From UBA11540 sp045531755 (GTDB lineage: Bacteria > Bacillota > Clostridia > Oscillospirales > Ruminococcaceae): a stretch of 49,763 bases of DNA. Location: contig JAZSEP010000083.1 in NCBI GenBank assembly GCA_045531755.1, positions 1 to 49,763 of the forward strand, given 5' to 3'. The notes beneath the pieces were generated by a model that saw only the letters and a program-made list of their open reading frames with translations, ran no database searches and had not been told where the DNA came from. This document shows, one piece after another, positions 9,546-17,458 of the stretch; the first letter of the stretch is position 1, and each line of letters begins with the position of its first letter. Position numbers and translations under genes: made by a program.

Positions 9546-10325
9546 GTGGAATTTCAGTTTAAGGAGCGCTATGACGTTTACGACCTCGTGGCAATAATGA
9601 AGGTGCTCAGAGGCGAAAACGGATGTGCGTGGGACAGAGCACAGGACCATCATTCAATAAGAAATAATTTTCTTGAAGAGGTCTATGAAGCGGTGGAAGC
9701 TATTGACAACGAGGACAGCGAGCTTCTTCGCGAAGAGCTTGGCGACGTTCTTCTGCAGGTTGTTTTCCACAGCGGTATGGAAGAGGACGAAAATCGCTTT
9801 GATTTTGACGACGTTGCAAACGACATCTGTCAAAAGCTGGTTGTTCGTCATCCGCACGTTTTCGGTGACGTGAAAGCTGAAAACGCCGACGATGCTCTCA
9901 AAAGCTGGGATGCCGCAAAGGCACAGACGAAGGGACAGAATAAAGCGTCGGAAAAGCTTATTTCCGTTGCAAAAACTCTCCCTGCTCTCATGCGAAGCCA
10001 GAAGATACAAGGCCGTGCCGCAAAAGCAGGTATGGACTTTGAAAGCCTTTCTGCAACCCTTGAAAATCTCAAGGCAGAGATTGCCGAGCTTGAAGCCGCA
10101 ATTCAAAACGGCGACAGGGAAGAGATGGAGGGCGAGATGGGCGACGTGCTCTTTTCGGCAGTAAACGTTTCGAGATTTTTGAAGATAGAGAGCGAAGAAG
10201 CGCTTTCAAAATCCTGCGACAAGTTTGTTGACCGTTTTGTAAAGCTGGAAAATAAGCTTGAAAAACCTATCAGCGAATATTCAAGCAAGGAGCTTGACGA
10301 CGTGTGGCAGGAGATTAAAAGGTAA
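9546..10325 (+). CDS. mazG: Nucleoside triphosphate pyrophosphohydrolase MazG
   Basis: A 259-aa all-alpha NTP pyrophosphohydrolase that hydrolyses (d)NTPs to NMP and pyrophosphate, cleaning the nucleotide pool. Two MazG repeats can be seen: the first with FLEEVYEAVEAID and LREELGDVLLQVVFH (roughly residues 40-85), the second with EIAELEAAI and EMEGEMGDVLFSAVN (roughly 180-215), supplying the EExxE and ExxD metal-binding patterns. GTG 9546 is the start, with AGGAGA 6 nt upstream. HU follows 46 nt later, a pairing common in Bacillota. Confidence 0.93.
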   Translation: MEFQFKERYDVYDLVAIMKVLRGENGCAWDRAQDHHSIRNNFLEEVYEAVEAIDNEDSELLREELGDVLLQVVFHSGMEEDENRFDFDDVANDICQKLVVRHPHVFGDVKAENADDALKSWDAAKAQTKGQNKASEKLISVAKTLPALMRSQKIQGRAAKAGMDFESLSATLENLKAEIAELEAAIQNGDREEMEGEMGDVLFSAVNVSRFLKIESEEALSKSCDKFVDRFVKLENKLEKPISEYSSKELDDVWQEIKR

Positions 10326-10371
10326 ACTGCGGTGGAAACCGTAATAATAAAAATTTTGGAGGAAGTTCAAG

Positions 10372-10644
10372 ATGACAAAGACAGATCTTATCAATGCAGT
10401 AGCAGCAAAAGCAGGACTTACAAAAAAGGATAGCGAGAAGGCAGTAGCAGCTTTTGTAGAAGCAGTTACAGAGTCTCTTGCAAAAGGCGAGAAGGTTGCT
10501 CTCCTCGGCTTCGGTACATTTGACGTTAAGACCCGTGCAGCAAGAAAGGGCATCAACCCCAGAACAAAGAAAGAAATCACAATCGCAGCTGCAAAGGTTC
10601 CCGCTTTCAAAGCAGGCGCTGCTCTTAAGGACGCTGTAAAATAA
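10372..10644 (+). CDS. hup: HU-family DNA-binding protein
   Basis: A 90-aa nucleoid protein with the HU/IHF signature (GFGTFDVKTRAARKGINPRT) forming the DNA-binding beta arm, and two N-terminal helices (MTKTDLINAVAAKAGLTKK). It binds and bends DNA non-specifically as a dimer. GGAGG lies 8 nt before ATG 10372. Codon choice is strongly biased (mostly GCA/GCT for Ala), unlike mazG upstream, consistent with high expression. A perfect terminator follows, so this is the last gene of the recJ operon, perhaps with an additional promoter I could not place confidently. Confidence 0.96.
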   Translation: MTKTDLINAVAAKAGLTKKDSEKAVAAFVEAVTESLAKGEKVALLGFGTFDVKTRAARKGINPRTKKEITIAAAKVPAFKAGAALKDAVK

Positions 10645-10661
10645 TCAAACAATGTCTTTAG

Positions 10662-10697
10662 ATTAAGGCTACCGTCAAGGTAGCCTTAATTTTTTTC
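10662..10697 (+). terminator. Intrinsic terminator after hup
   Basis: Perfect 12-bp stem (10662-10673 with 10679-10690), 5-nt loop, followed by a run of T. Confidence 0.95.
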
Positions 10698-10756
10698 TCA
10701 CTTTTGGTATCATTTTCCAAAACGGTCAATAATATTAGTATAAAGAGGTGAGGAAA

Positions 10757-11311
10757 ATGAAAATCAAAAGTAGAAAAAACATTGCGAAGCTAAAAACTAT
10801 AGGGCTCGTATCGGTGCTTGTGTTGGCAGTTGTCACCGTAATAAAGATAGACGCCTCGATGCAGGTCTATGCCGCAAACACCGCGCCCAAAAACATAGCG
10901 CAAAAAATCGAAACCATTCCCGAGGACCCGATAAACCCCATTCCTGCAGGGGTGGTCACGTCAAGCTTTGGCGAAAGACAAAACCCCATAACCTCAAACG
11001 ACGAAATTCACAAAGGGGTTGACGTAGCGGCACCTGAGGGCACACCGATACGCCTTGTTTTCAGCGGTGTCATCGCCGAGGTGGGAGAAAGCGATATATA
11101 TGGAAAGTATATCCTCGTCGATCACGGTAACGAGCTGTATACCCGTTACTGCCATTGCAGCAGAGCGCTTGTCGAAGTAGGCTACAATCTAAAACAAGGG
11201 GAGATAATAGCCCTTGTGGGAAATACGGGTTGGTCAACGGGACCGCACCTTCACCTCGAGATAATCTCAAACGGAAAATACTGTGACCCCGAGTGGCTTA
11301 TACAATGGTAG
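10757..11311 (+). CDS. spoIVFA: Membrane-anchored M23/LytM-domain protein, SpoIVFA-like
   Basis: A 184-aa protein with a short basic N-terminus, one membrane span (about residues 14-29) and a C-terminal LytM (M23) domain. Metal ligands are intact: H85 and D89 (HKGVD), then H164 and H166 (GPHLHLE). Its position directly before an M50 protease, with ATGGTAG stop/start overlap, matches SpoIVFA-SpoIVFB of sporulating Bacillota, where SpoIVFA holds and inhibits the protease. Assignment rests on this context more than on similarity; a peptidoglycan endopeptidase is the alternative. AGAGGTG precedes ATG 10757; the GTG at 10748 lies within that site. Confidence 0.7.
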   Translation: MKIKSRKNIAKLKTIGLVSVLVLAVVTVIKIDASMQVYAANTAPKNIAQKIETIPEDPINPIPAGVVTSSFGERQNPITSNDEIHKGVDVAAPEGTPIRLVFSGVIAEVGESDIYGKYILVDHGNELYTRYCHCSRALVEVGYNLKQGEIIALVGNTGWSTGPHLHLEIISNGKYCDPEWLIQW

Positions 11312-11886
11312 AGTTTTCTGTACGAAACGTTAATATAAGGATAAGCTTCCTGTTTGTAGCAGCCTTAACGCTTTTGTCCCTGCAGGACAAAAGCGGTTTC
11401 GTTTTTCTGTCGGTTGTATTTTCTTTTCTGCACGAAATGGGACATATAACGGCGATGGCACTATGTAAGGAAAAAATAGACGAGCTCTCGTTCTATCCGT
11501 TTGGGATTTCCATGAAGCTGTCAAGCTCCTGCGCCCTTTCAACAGCCGAGGAGCTTTTCGTTCTGTCCTCGGGGTGCCTGGTAAATCTGATCTTTGCCAT
11601 AGCTTTCAAAAATCCCACGGTCACCTACATAAATATTGGTATATTTCTTTTCAATGCCCTTCCTATAGCAAACCTTGACGGCGGAAGGATAACGCGCCTT
11701 TTTGCTACGAGATTTTTTGGCGAAAGGAAAGGAAACAGGCTGTCAGACGTTTTGTCGGTTGTGTTTTTGGCACCTCTCTCTGCATTTGCTTTTTATACGG
11801 CGATGGACTCAGGACAGTTTTCGCTTTTCATCTGTTGCGTATACCTTGCGGCAATAACGATTTTTAAACGGGATAAACTTGCCTGA
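11305..11886 (+). CDS. spoIVFB: M50 site-2-type intramembrane protease, SpoIVFB-like
   Basis: A 193-aa polytopic membrane protein with the zinc metalloprotease motif H43-E-M-G-H47 and the second motif around D125 (NLDGG), both in hydrophobic segments. In Bacillus, SpoIVFB cleaves pro-sigma-K in the mother cell; the same is inferred here. It is much shorter than Bacillus SpoIVFB and ends right after the membrane part, so the C-terminal CBS domain is missing. ATG 11305 overlaps the upstream stop codon, which implies coupled translation. No pro-sigma-K gene is in the window. Confidence 0.72.
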   Translation: MVEFSVRNVNIRISFLFVAALTLLSLQDKSGFVFLSVVFSFLHEMGHITAMALCKEKIDELSFYPFGISMKLSSSCALSTAEELFVLSSGCLVNLIFAIAFKNPTVTYINIGIFLFNALPIANLDGGRITRLFATRFFGERKGNRLSDVLSVVFLAPLSAFAFYTAMDSGQFSLFICCVYLAAITIFKRDKLA

Positions 11887-11890
11887 ATAG

Positions 11891-11919
11891 TTGCAAAAAT
11901 TTTGTCGGTGTGTTATACT
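11891..11919 (+). promoter_or_regulatory. Sigma-A promoter of valS
   Basis: TTGCAA (11891-11896), 17-nt spacer, TATACT (11914-11919), with TGT before it (extended -10). The predicted untranslated leader is only about 28 nt. Confidence 0.8.
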
Positions 11920-11953
11920 AATTTAGTTACCAATGTTTTTTGGAGGGACAGTT

Positions 11954-14569
11954 ATGACAAAAGAACTGGACAAGCTTTACGATCCTCAGAAGGTTGAGGA
12001 TAGGATATACGATTTTTGGGTGGACAAAAGATACTTCCACGCAGAAGTTGATGAAACAAAGAAGCCCTATACGATAGTGATTCCGCCCCCGAACATAACG
12101 GGACAGCTTCATATGGGTCACGCCCTTGACAACACCTTGCAGGATATTCTCATAAGATACAAGAGAATGCAGGGCTTTTCTACCCTCTGGCTCCCCGGCA
12201 CAGACCACGCGTCTATCGCCACCGAGGCAAAGATTGTTGAGGCAATGCGCAAGGAAGGTATCTCCAAAGAGGAAATCGGAAGAGAAGCGTTCCTTGAAAG
12301 AGCGTGGGACTGGAAGGCAAAGTACGGCGGAAGAATCATCGAACAGCTCAAGAAGATGGGCTCCTCATGCGATTGGGAGAGAGAACGCTTCACACTTGAC
12401 GAAGGCTGCTCCAAGGCGGTTAACGAGGTTTTTGTCAACCTTTATAATAAAGGTCTCATCTATCGCGGCGAGCGTATAATCAACTGGTGCCCCGTCTGTA
12501 AGACCTCAATTTCGGACGCTGAGGTTGAGTATTCCGAACAGGACGGCTTCTTCTGGCATATAAAATATCCTCTGTCTGACGGCAGCGGATACCTCGAGCT
12601 TGCAACCACAAGACCCGAAACAATGCTCGGTGATACCGCGGTTGCAGTAAACCCCAATGACGAAAGATATAAGCACCTTGTAGGTAAAACACTCACACTT
12701 CCTATAGTAAACAAAGAAATTCCGATAGTTGCAGACGACTACGTTGAGATGGACTTCGGTACAGGCGTTGTTAAGATTACCCCTGCACACGACCCCAACG
12801 ACTTCGAGGTCGGACTCAGACACAATCTTCCTATCATCAACGTTATGAACGAAGATGCAACGATGAATGAGCTTGCAGGCGAGTATAAGGGTCTCGACCG
12901 CTACGAAGCGAGAAAGCTCATCGTCAAGAAGCTTGAAGAACTCGGACTTCTCGTTAAGACCGAGCCTCACGCTCATAACGTCGGAGAGTGCTACCGTTGC
13001 TCCACAACCGTTGAACCGAGAGTTTCTAAACAATGGTTCGTCAAGATGGAGCCTCTTGCTAAGCCTGCTATCGAGGCAGTGCAAAGCGGAAAGACAAAGT
13101 TCATTCCCGAGCGCTTTGATAAGATATATTTTCATTGGATGGAGAACATCCGTGACTGGTGCATCTCCCGTCAGCTTTGGTGGGGACACAGAATTCCTGC
13201 ATACTACTGTGACCAGTGCGGTGAAACCGTAGTTTCCAAGGAAGCCCCCACAGTATGTCCCAAGTGCGGATGCACACATCTCACACAGGACGAGGACACA
13301 CTTGACACCTGGTTCTCTTCTGCACTCTGGCCCTTCTCCACTTTAGGTTGGCCCGAGAAAACAGAGGAGCTCAAGTACTTCTATCCCACAAACACCCTCG
13401 TTACAGGTTACGATATAATCTTCTTCTGGGTAGCTCGAATGATGTTCTCCGGAATCGAGCATATGGGCGACGTTCCGTTTGACACCGTTCTCATCCACGG
13501 ACTTGTCCGCGACGAGCAGGGAAGAAAGATGAGTAAATCTCTCGGCAACGGTATCGACCCGCTTGAGATGATTGACGTCTACGGTGCAGATGCACTCCGC
13601 CTCACCCTTGCGACAGGAAACTCCCCCGGAAACGATATGCGCTTCTCCGAAAAGAAGATTACCGCAAGCAGAAACTTTGCTAATAAGCTTTGGAATGCAA
13701 GCAGATTTATCCTTATGAATCTCTCGGATTCTGTAACTGCAGAGCTTCCCGCTACCCTCACAACAGAGGATAAGTGGTTTATCAGCAAGTACAACTCTCT
13801 CGTAAAAGAGGTCACCGAGAATATCGACCGTTACGAGCTCGGTATCGCAGTACAGAAGCTCTATGACTTCATCTGGGATATTATGTGCGACTGGTTTATC
13901 GAGATTACCAAGCCTCGTATGCAGGAGGGCGGCGAAACAGCCGAGAATGCACAGAGAGTTCTCGTCTACGTAATGAGCGGAACCCTCAAGCTTCTCCATC
14001 CGTTTATGCCCTTCATCACAGAGGAAATCTGGCAGGCTCTTCCCCACGAGGGCGAAAGCATCATGGTTTCCCAGTGGCCCCAGTATGATGAAAAGCTCAA
14101 CTTCAAGAAGGAAGAAGCAGAGTTTGAAATTCTTATGGATGCCATCAAGGCTATCCGTAACACCCGTTCGCAGATGAACGTACCGCCTTCAAAGAAAGCA
14201 GATCTCTTTATAGAAACTGCGCACAAAGAAATCTTTGAAAACGGCAAAAAGTTCCTCGAAAGACTTGCTTCTGCCGCAGAGGTTCATATCGGCGACCGCT
14301 TTGATATGGACGGCGCGGTTCAGGTTATCGCAAACGGATCCAAAACACTCATTCCGATGGACGAGCTTGTTGACAAGGAAAAGGAACGCGCAAGACTTGA
14401 AAAGGAAAAGGCTGCCTGCGAAAAGGATTTTGCAATGATTTCAGGTAAGCTCAGCAATCAAGGCTTCCTTGCAAAAGCGCCTCAGGCGGTAGTTGACGGC
14501 GAAAAGGCAAAACTCGAAAAGATAAAAGAAAAGATGAAGCTTATCGAGGAAGGCCTTAAAAATCTTTAA
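11954..14569 (+). CDS. valS: Valyl-tRNA synthetase
   Basis: Class I aminoacyl-tRNA synthetase charging tRNA-Val with valine. The HIGH-type motif is H53-M-G-H56 (ITGQLHMGHA) and the KMSKS loop is K525-S529 (GRKMSKSLGNG). An editing domain lies between them, a zinc-like CDQC...CPKC segment is in the connective region, and a C-terminal coiled coil of about 60 residues (KEKERARLEKEKAAC) contacts tRNA. The full length of 871 aa fits the family. ATG 11954 follows GGAGGG (11942-11947); the ATG at 11933 lies before that site. The leader is too short for a T-box. Confidence 0.97.
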   Translation: MTKELDKLYDPQKVEDRIYDFWVDKRYFHAEVDETKKPYTIVIPPPNITGQLHMGHALDNTLQDILIRYKRMQGFSTLWLPGTDHASIATEAKIVEAMRKEGISKEEIGREAFLERAWDWKAKYGGRIIEQLKKMGSSCDWERERFTLDEGCSKAVNEVFVNLYNKGLIYRGERIINWCPVCKTSISDAEVEYSEQDGFFWHIKYPLSDGSGYLELATTRPETMLGDTAVAVNPNDERYKHLVGKTLTLPIVNKEIPIVADDYVEMDFGTGVVKITPAHDPNDFEVGLRHNLPIINVMNEDATMNELAGEYKGLDRYEARKLIVKKLEELGLLVKTEPHAHNVGECYRCSTTVEPRVSKQWFVKMEPLAKPAIEAVQSGKTKFIPERFDKIYFHWMENIRDWCISRQLWWGHRIPAYYCDQCGETVVSKEAPTVCPKCGCTHLTQDEDTLDTWFSSALWPFSTLGWPEKTEELKYFYPTNTLVTGYDIIFFWVARMMFSGIEHMGDVPFDTVLIHGLVRDEQGRKMSKSLGNGIDPLEMIDVYGADALRLTLATGNSPGNDMRFSEKKITASRNFANKLWNASRFILMNLSDSVTAELPATLTTEDKWFISKYNSLVKEVTENIDRYELGIAVQKLYDFIWDIMCDWFIEITKPRMQEGGETAENAQRVLVYVMSGTLKLLHPFMPFITEEIWQALPHEGESIMVSQWPQYDEKLNFKKEEAEFEILMDAIKAIRNTRSQMNVPPSKKADLFIETAHKEIFENGKKFLERLASAAEVHIGDRFDMDGAVQVIANGSKTLIPMDELVDKEKERARLEKEKAACEKDFAMISGKLSNQGFLAKAPQAVVDGEKAKLEKIKEKMKLIEEGLKNL

Positions 14570-14574
14570 TGCTT

Positions 14575-14604
14575 AAGGACCGAAGCTCGCTTTGGTCCTT
14601 TTCT
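14575..14604 (+). terminator. Terminator hairpin after valS
   Basis: 11-bp stem with one G-T pair (14575-14585 with 14590-14600) followed by TT and then CTG, so the T-tract is short and readthrough into the next gene is possible. Confidence 0.65.
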
Positions 14605-14621
14605 GTAACGGAGGGGGAAAT

Positions 14622-15977
14622 ATGAAAAACAAATTCTTGTCAACATTTGCGCTTCTGATGACTGTAGTAATTCTGTTGCTATCTTGTGGATGTAGCGGCG
14701 AAAAAGGCTCGGGCTACACTCTTAACGGTGTGCCGCTTGAAAAATACAGTATAGTTTATGGCGAAACTGATTACGGCTACGGAATTGAGTTTGCAAGGAT
14801 TCTCCGTTCCAATATTGAGGAAAAAACCGGCATAACGCTAAAACTTTCAAAGGACACAAATGAAGCCGAGAAGTATGAAATACTTTTCGGTGACACCAAC
14901 CGCAAAACAAAATTCGACTCAGACGACCTGGGTGCACTCGACTATGCTTTTGCCACCGAGGGCAAAAAGGTTGTCCTAAACGCAGGAGAAGAGTACATAC
15001 TTGAGGTTGTTGCAGACGAATTTGCAAAGCTCTATGAAGACAGCCAAAAGCTCTCGATTTCCAAAACCCCAACAGTAAAGACTTTTGAGTTTGAAAAACC
15101 CAAGAGCGTCATCCTTCTGATTGGCGACGGAATGGGAGAAAACCACATAAGGTACGCGCTTGACAACGGACTTGACACCTTCATCGGCAACGTAATGACG
15201 AACAGGGGCTATTGCACAACCTCTTCGGTGTCGGGTGTTACCGATAGCGCTGCCGCTGCTACAGCCTTGTCGACGGGATATAAAACCACCAACGGCAAGG
15301 TGGGAAAAGATGTGAACGGAAAGAACGTCAAGGTGATGGGTGAGCTTGCTCTCGAAAAAGGCAAGCACCTGATGGTTATATCCAACTATCCTATAACCGA
15401 CGCCACCCCTGCGGGCTTCACGTCCCACGCTTATAACAGATCGGAAGACGGTACTATCAGAATCTACCAGTCTAAGCTAATGAAGGACGAAAAGGTTATT
15501 GCACTCGAATCCATAACCTCCAATACTTTGGCAGGATTTGTCGAAGCACTTGCTGAATACGATAAGCTCGAAACAAAAAACGGCTTCTTCTTTATGAACG
15601 AGGAATGTTGCTGTGACGCTTCGGGACATAACAATGAATTTTTTCTCGCGGTAGAAGCCGTAACTCGTATCGACCAGCTTGCTCGTTCTGCAATATCCTA
15701 TATCTTGAAGCATCCCGACACAGTACTTATAATGACAGCGGACCACGAGACGGGCGGAATTACCTATGACGCGGAAAAAGACACTTGGAGCTTCACCACT
15801 ACCAATCACACGGGCGTAGATGTTCCTGTGTTCGCGATGGGATATGGTACGGAGGTCTTCAACAAAACGACGGTGGATAACACCGATATATCGAGGTTTA
15901 TCGCAAATATTATGGGAGAGATAAACTGGGGCGACCCCGAAATCACTCCGAAAATCACATTGCCTGACCTCAACTAA
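14622..15977 (+). CDS. Lipoprotein alkaline phosphatase with N-terminal extension
   Basis: A 451-aa secreted phosphomonoesterase of the PhoA family. It has a lipoprotein signal peptide with the lipobox Cys at 22 (LLSC; C24 is an alternative). The catalytic core starts near residue 160: D169 (GDGMGENH), nucleophile S209 (TDSAAAATAL) and D374-H375-E376 (TADHETGG). Residues about 30-150 form a separate alpha/beta domain (VYGETDYGYGIEFARILR, YEILFGDTNR) like the N-terminal module seen on some clostridial glycan-associated proteins. GGAGGGGG precedes ATG 14622; TTG 14592 would fall inside the terminator. No clear promoter was found, so it may depend on readthrough from valS. Confidence 0.88.
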   Translation: MKNKFLSTFALLMTVVILLLSCGCSGEKGSGYTLNGVPLEKYSIVYGETDYGYGIEFARILRSNIEEKTGITLKLSKDTNEAEKYEILFGDTNRKTKFDSDDLGALDYAFATEGKKVVLNAGEEYILEVVADEFAKLYEDSQKLSISKTPTVKTFEFEKPKSVILLIGDGMGENHIRYALDNGLDTFIGNVMTNRGYCTTSSVSGVTDSAAAATALSTGYKTTNGKVGKDVNGKNVKVMGELALEKGKHLMVISNYPITDATPAGFTSHAYNRSEDGTIRIYQSKLMKDEKVIALESITSNTLAGFVEALAEYDKLETKNGFFFMNEECCCDASGHNNEFFLAVEAVTRIDQLARSAISYILKHPDTVLIMTADHETGGITYDAEKDTWSFTTTNHTGVDVPVFAMGYGTEVFNKTTVDNTDISRFIANIMGEINWGDPEITPKITLPDLN

Positions 15978-16078
15978 TCTCTTATCTACCCGTCGTAGCA
16001 AAAAACGAACAGCACCACTAAATACAGGAGCATTCGTCATTTTGCACAAAAATTCCCTCGAAAATTCGTAAAAATTTC
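15978..16078. other. Non-coding stretch after the phosphatase
   Basis: First part of a 451-nt gene-free interval (15978-16428). This A/T-rich piece holds no open frame, and only a short CTAC/GTAG hairpin near 15989-16001 without a T-tract. I see no strong terminator for the phosphatase here. Confidence 0.5.
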
Positions 16079-16117
16079 TACACCCCCAAAGTAAAAAATG
16101 CTTGCTTTGGGGGTGTA
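16079..16117. repeat. 13-bp perfect inverted repeat overlapping the S10 promoter
   Basis: The arms at 16079-16091 and 16105-16117 (TACACCCCCAAAG and its complement) are separated by 13 nt. No T-tract follows on the plus strand. The right arm covers the -35 element of the rpsJ promoter, so it could be an operator or a weak terminator for the upstream gene. Confidence 0.6.
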
Positions 16118-16130
16118 ATTGTGATAATAT
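16102..16130 (+). promoter_or_regulatory. Promoter of the ribosomal protein operon
   Basis: TTGCTT (16102-16107), 17-nt spacer, TAATAT (16125-16130) with TGA upstream (extended -10). Transcription would start near 16137, leaving a leader of about 290 nt before rpsJ. Confidence 0.65.
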
Positions 16131-16136
16131 AGACAA

Positions 16137-16428
16137 GGTGACTGCACTGATATGCGTTGAAGCGGGAGGTTGCTACCCTGTGAGGTAGGTAATTTCCGCC
16201 GAGTATGTCCGATTTAAAACCGGGCGACATGAATTGAATCGAGTTTCCGTTTTACCGTAGGGGATTTCTGCGGTCTTGCGCGTGAAACGCCGTTTGTTCA
16301 TCCGGATTTGATCATCGATCGAACCGGATTTTTTAAACGGAAAGTCACGGAACACACGGAACAGTGTTCAAATCATATCGTTGCTCCCGAGTGAAAAAGT
16401 TGCACAAATAAAAAAGGAGGCGATTATA
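16137..16428 (+). promoter_or_regulatory. Structured rpsJ leader with an internal terminator-like hairpin
   Basis: Visible helices: 16162-16167 with 16194-16199 enclosing a CTACC/GGTAG hairpin (16173-16188); 16205-16209 with 16226-16230; a 9-bp long-range helix 16244-16252 with 16335-16343. The long-range helix encloses hairpins at 16255-16273, 16280-16290 and 16300-16329. The last has 13 pairs with one bulge and is followed at once by TTTTTT, so it looks like an intrinsic terminator inside the leader. A further hairpin is at 16350-16369. This arrangement suggests attenuation control of the operon, possibly by a ribosomal protein. No known riboswitch core is recognised. Confidence 0.65.
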
Positions 16429-16740
16429 GTGGCAGTCAAAGAAAAAATCAGAATCAGACTCAAGGGATACGATCATCAGTTGGTTGATGCTGCAGCCGAG
16501 AAGATTGTAGACACCGCGAAGAGAATGGGTGCTTCTTATTCCGGACCGATTCCGCTCCCCACAGAGAAGGAAATCGTTACCATTCTCCGCGCTGTTCATA
16601 AGTATAAGGACAGCCGTGAGCAGTTTGAAATGAGAACACACAAAAGACTCATCGACATCATGAGACCTTCACAGAAAGTTGTCGAGGCTCTGATGGGTCT
16701 GGAACTCCCTGCCGGAGTGGAAATCGAAGTAAAACTTTAA
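16429..16740 (+). CDS. rpsJ: 30S ribosomal protein S10
   Basis: S10 belongs to the head of the 30S subunit and doubles as NusE in transcription antitermination with NusB. The protein of 103 aa opens AVKEKIRIRLKGYDHQLVD and has the usual IPLPTEKE loop and THKRLIDI helix. GTG 16429 is the start: GGAGG at 16416-16420 is correctly spaced, whereas the in-frame TTG at 16381 has no binding site and would lengthen the protein unnaturally. It is the first gene of the S10-spc-alpha array, and its expression should depend on the leader upstream. Confidence 0.97.
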   Translation: MAVKEKIRIRLKGYDHQLVDAAAEKIVDTAKRMGASYSGPIPLPTEKEIVTILRAVHKYKDSREQFEMRTHKRLIDIMRPSQKVVEALMGLELPAGVEIEVKL

Positions 16741-16766
16741 TGCTTTGATGCTCCCCAGCAGGTCAC

Positions 16767-16783
16767 GTTGGCGAAAAGCCAAC
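16767..16783 (+). other. Intercistronic hairpin between rpsJ and rplC
   Basis: A 6-bp stem GTTGGC/GCCAAC with a 5-nt GAAAA loop in the 67-nt gap, with no T-tract. It could affect mRNA processing or translation of rplC. Confidence 0.45.
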
Positions 16784-16807
16784 CAATAACCTAAGGAGGT
16801 AGGAAAA

Positions 16808-17440
16808 ATGCAGAAAGCGATCATTGGAAAAAAGATCGGAATGACACAGCTTTTTGACGAAAAGGGAAAGGTAATTCCCGTAACCGTAATTGAAGCTGGT
16901 CCCTGTGTCGTAGTTACCAAGAAGACAATCGAAAACGACGGCTATGAAGCTGTGCAGATCGGTTATGGTGACATCGCAGACAAAAAGGTGACTAAGCCCA
17001 TGAAGGGTCACTTCGCAAAGGCTGATGTTGCAGCAAAGAAATTCTTGAAAGAATTCAGACTCGAAGACACATCCGTACTCAACATCGGTGACATCGTAAA
17101 AGCAGACACATTTGCTAACGGTGACAAGGTTGACGTACAGGGTATCAGCAAAGGTAAAGGCTATGCCGGCACCATCAAACGCTGGAACGGACATTCACTT
17201 AAGGATACACACGGTACCGGCCCTGTTCACAGACATGCAGGTTCCATGGGTGCAAACAGTGACCCGTCCAGAGTAATGAAGGGCAAGAAACTCCCTGGCC
17301 ATATGGGTACAGAGAAGGTTACTGTCCAGAACCTTGAAGTTGTCAAGGTAGATGTTGAAAATAATCTGATTGCGCTTAAAGGTGCTATTCCCGGTCCTAA
17401 GGGCGGAATAGTCTACGTAACAGATAGCGTTAAGGCGTAA
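16808..17440 (+). CDS. rplC: 50S ribosomal protein L3
   Basis: L3 is an early-assembling 50S protein whose central loop reaches the peptidyl transferase centre. The 210-aa protein begins QKAIIGKKIGMTQLFDEKGK, and the loop motif GTGPVHRHAGSMG starts at residue 136, followed by PGHMG. AAGGAGGT (16793-16800) precedes ATG 16808. The spacing to L4 (18 nt) is normal for this operon. Nothing unusual is seen apart from the rather long gap after rpsJ. Confidence 0.97.
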   Translation: MQKAIIGKKIGMTQLFDEKGKVIPVTVIEAGPCVVVTKKTIENDGYEAVQIGYGDIADKKVTKPMKGHFAKADVAAKKFLKEFRLEDTSVLNIGDIVKADTFANGDKVDVQGISKGKGYAGTIKRWNGHSLKDTHGTGPVHRHAGSMGANSDPSRVMKGKKLPGHMGTEKVTVQNLEVVKVDVENNLIALKGAIPGPKGGIVYVTDSVKA

Positions 17441-17458
17441 GGGAAGGAGGAAGCACAA

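Noticed and set aside
16137..16428. A tRNA or small protein gene in the rpsJ leader
   Set aside because: No cloverleaf with a CCA-compatible acceptor stem, and no open frame with a binding site; the helices fit a leader RNA.
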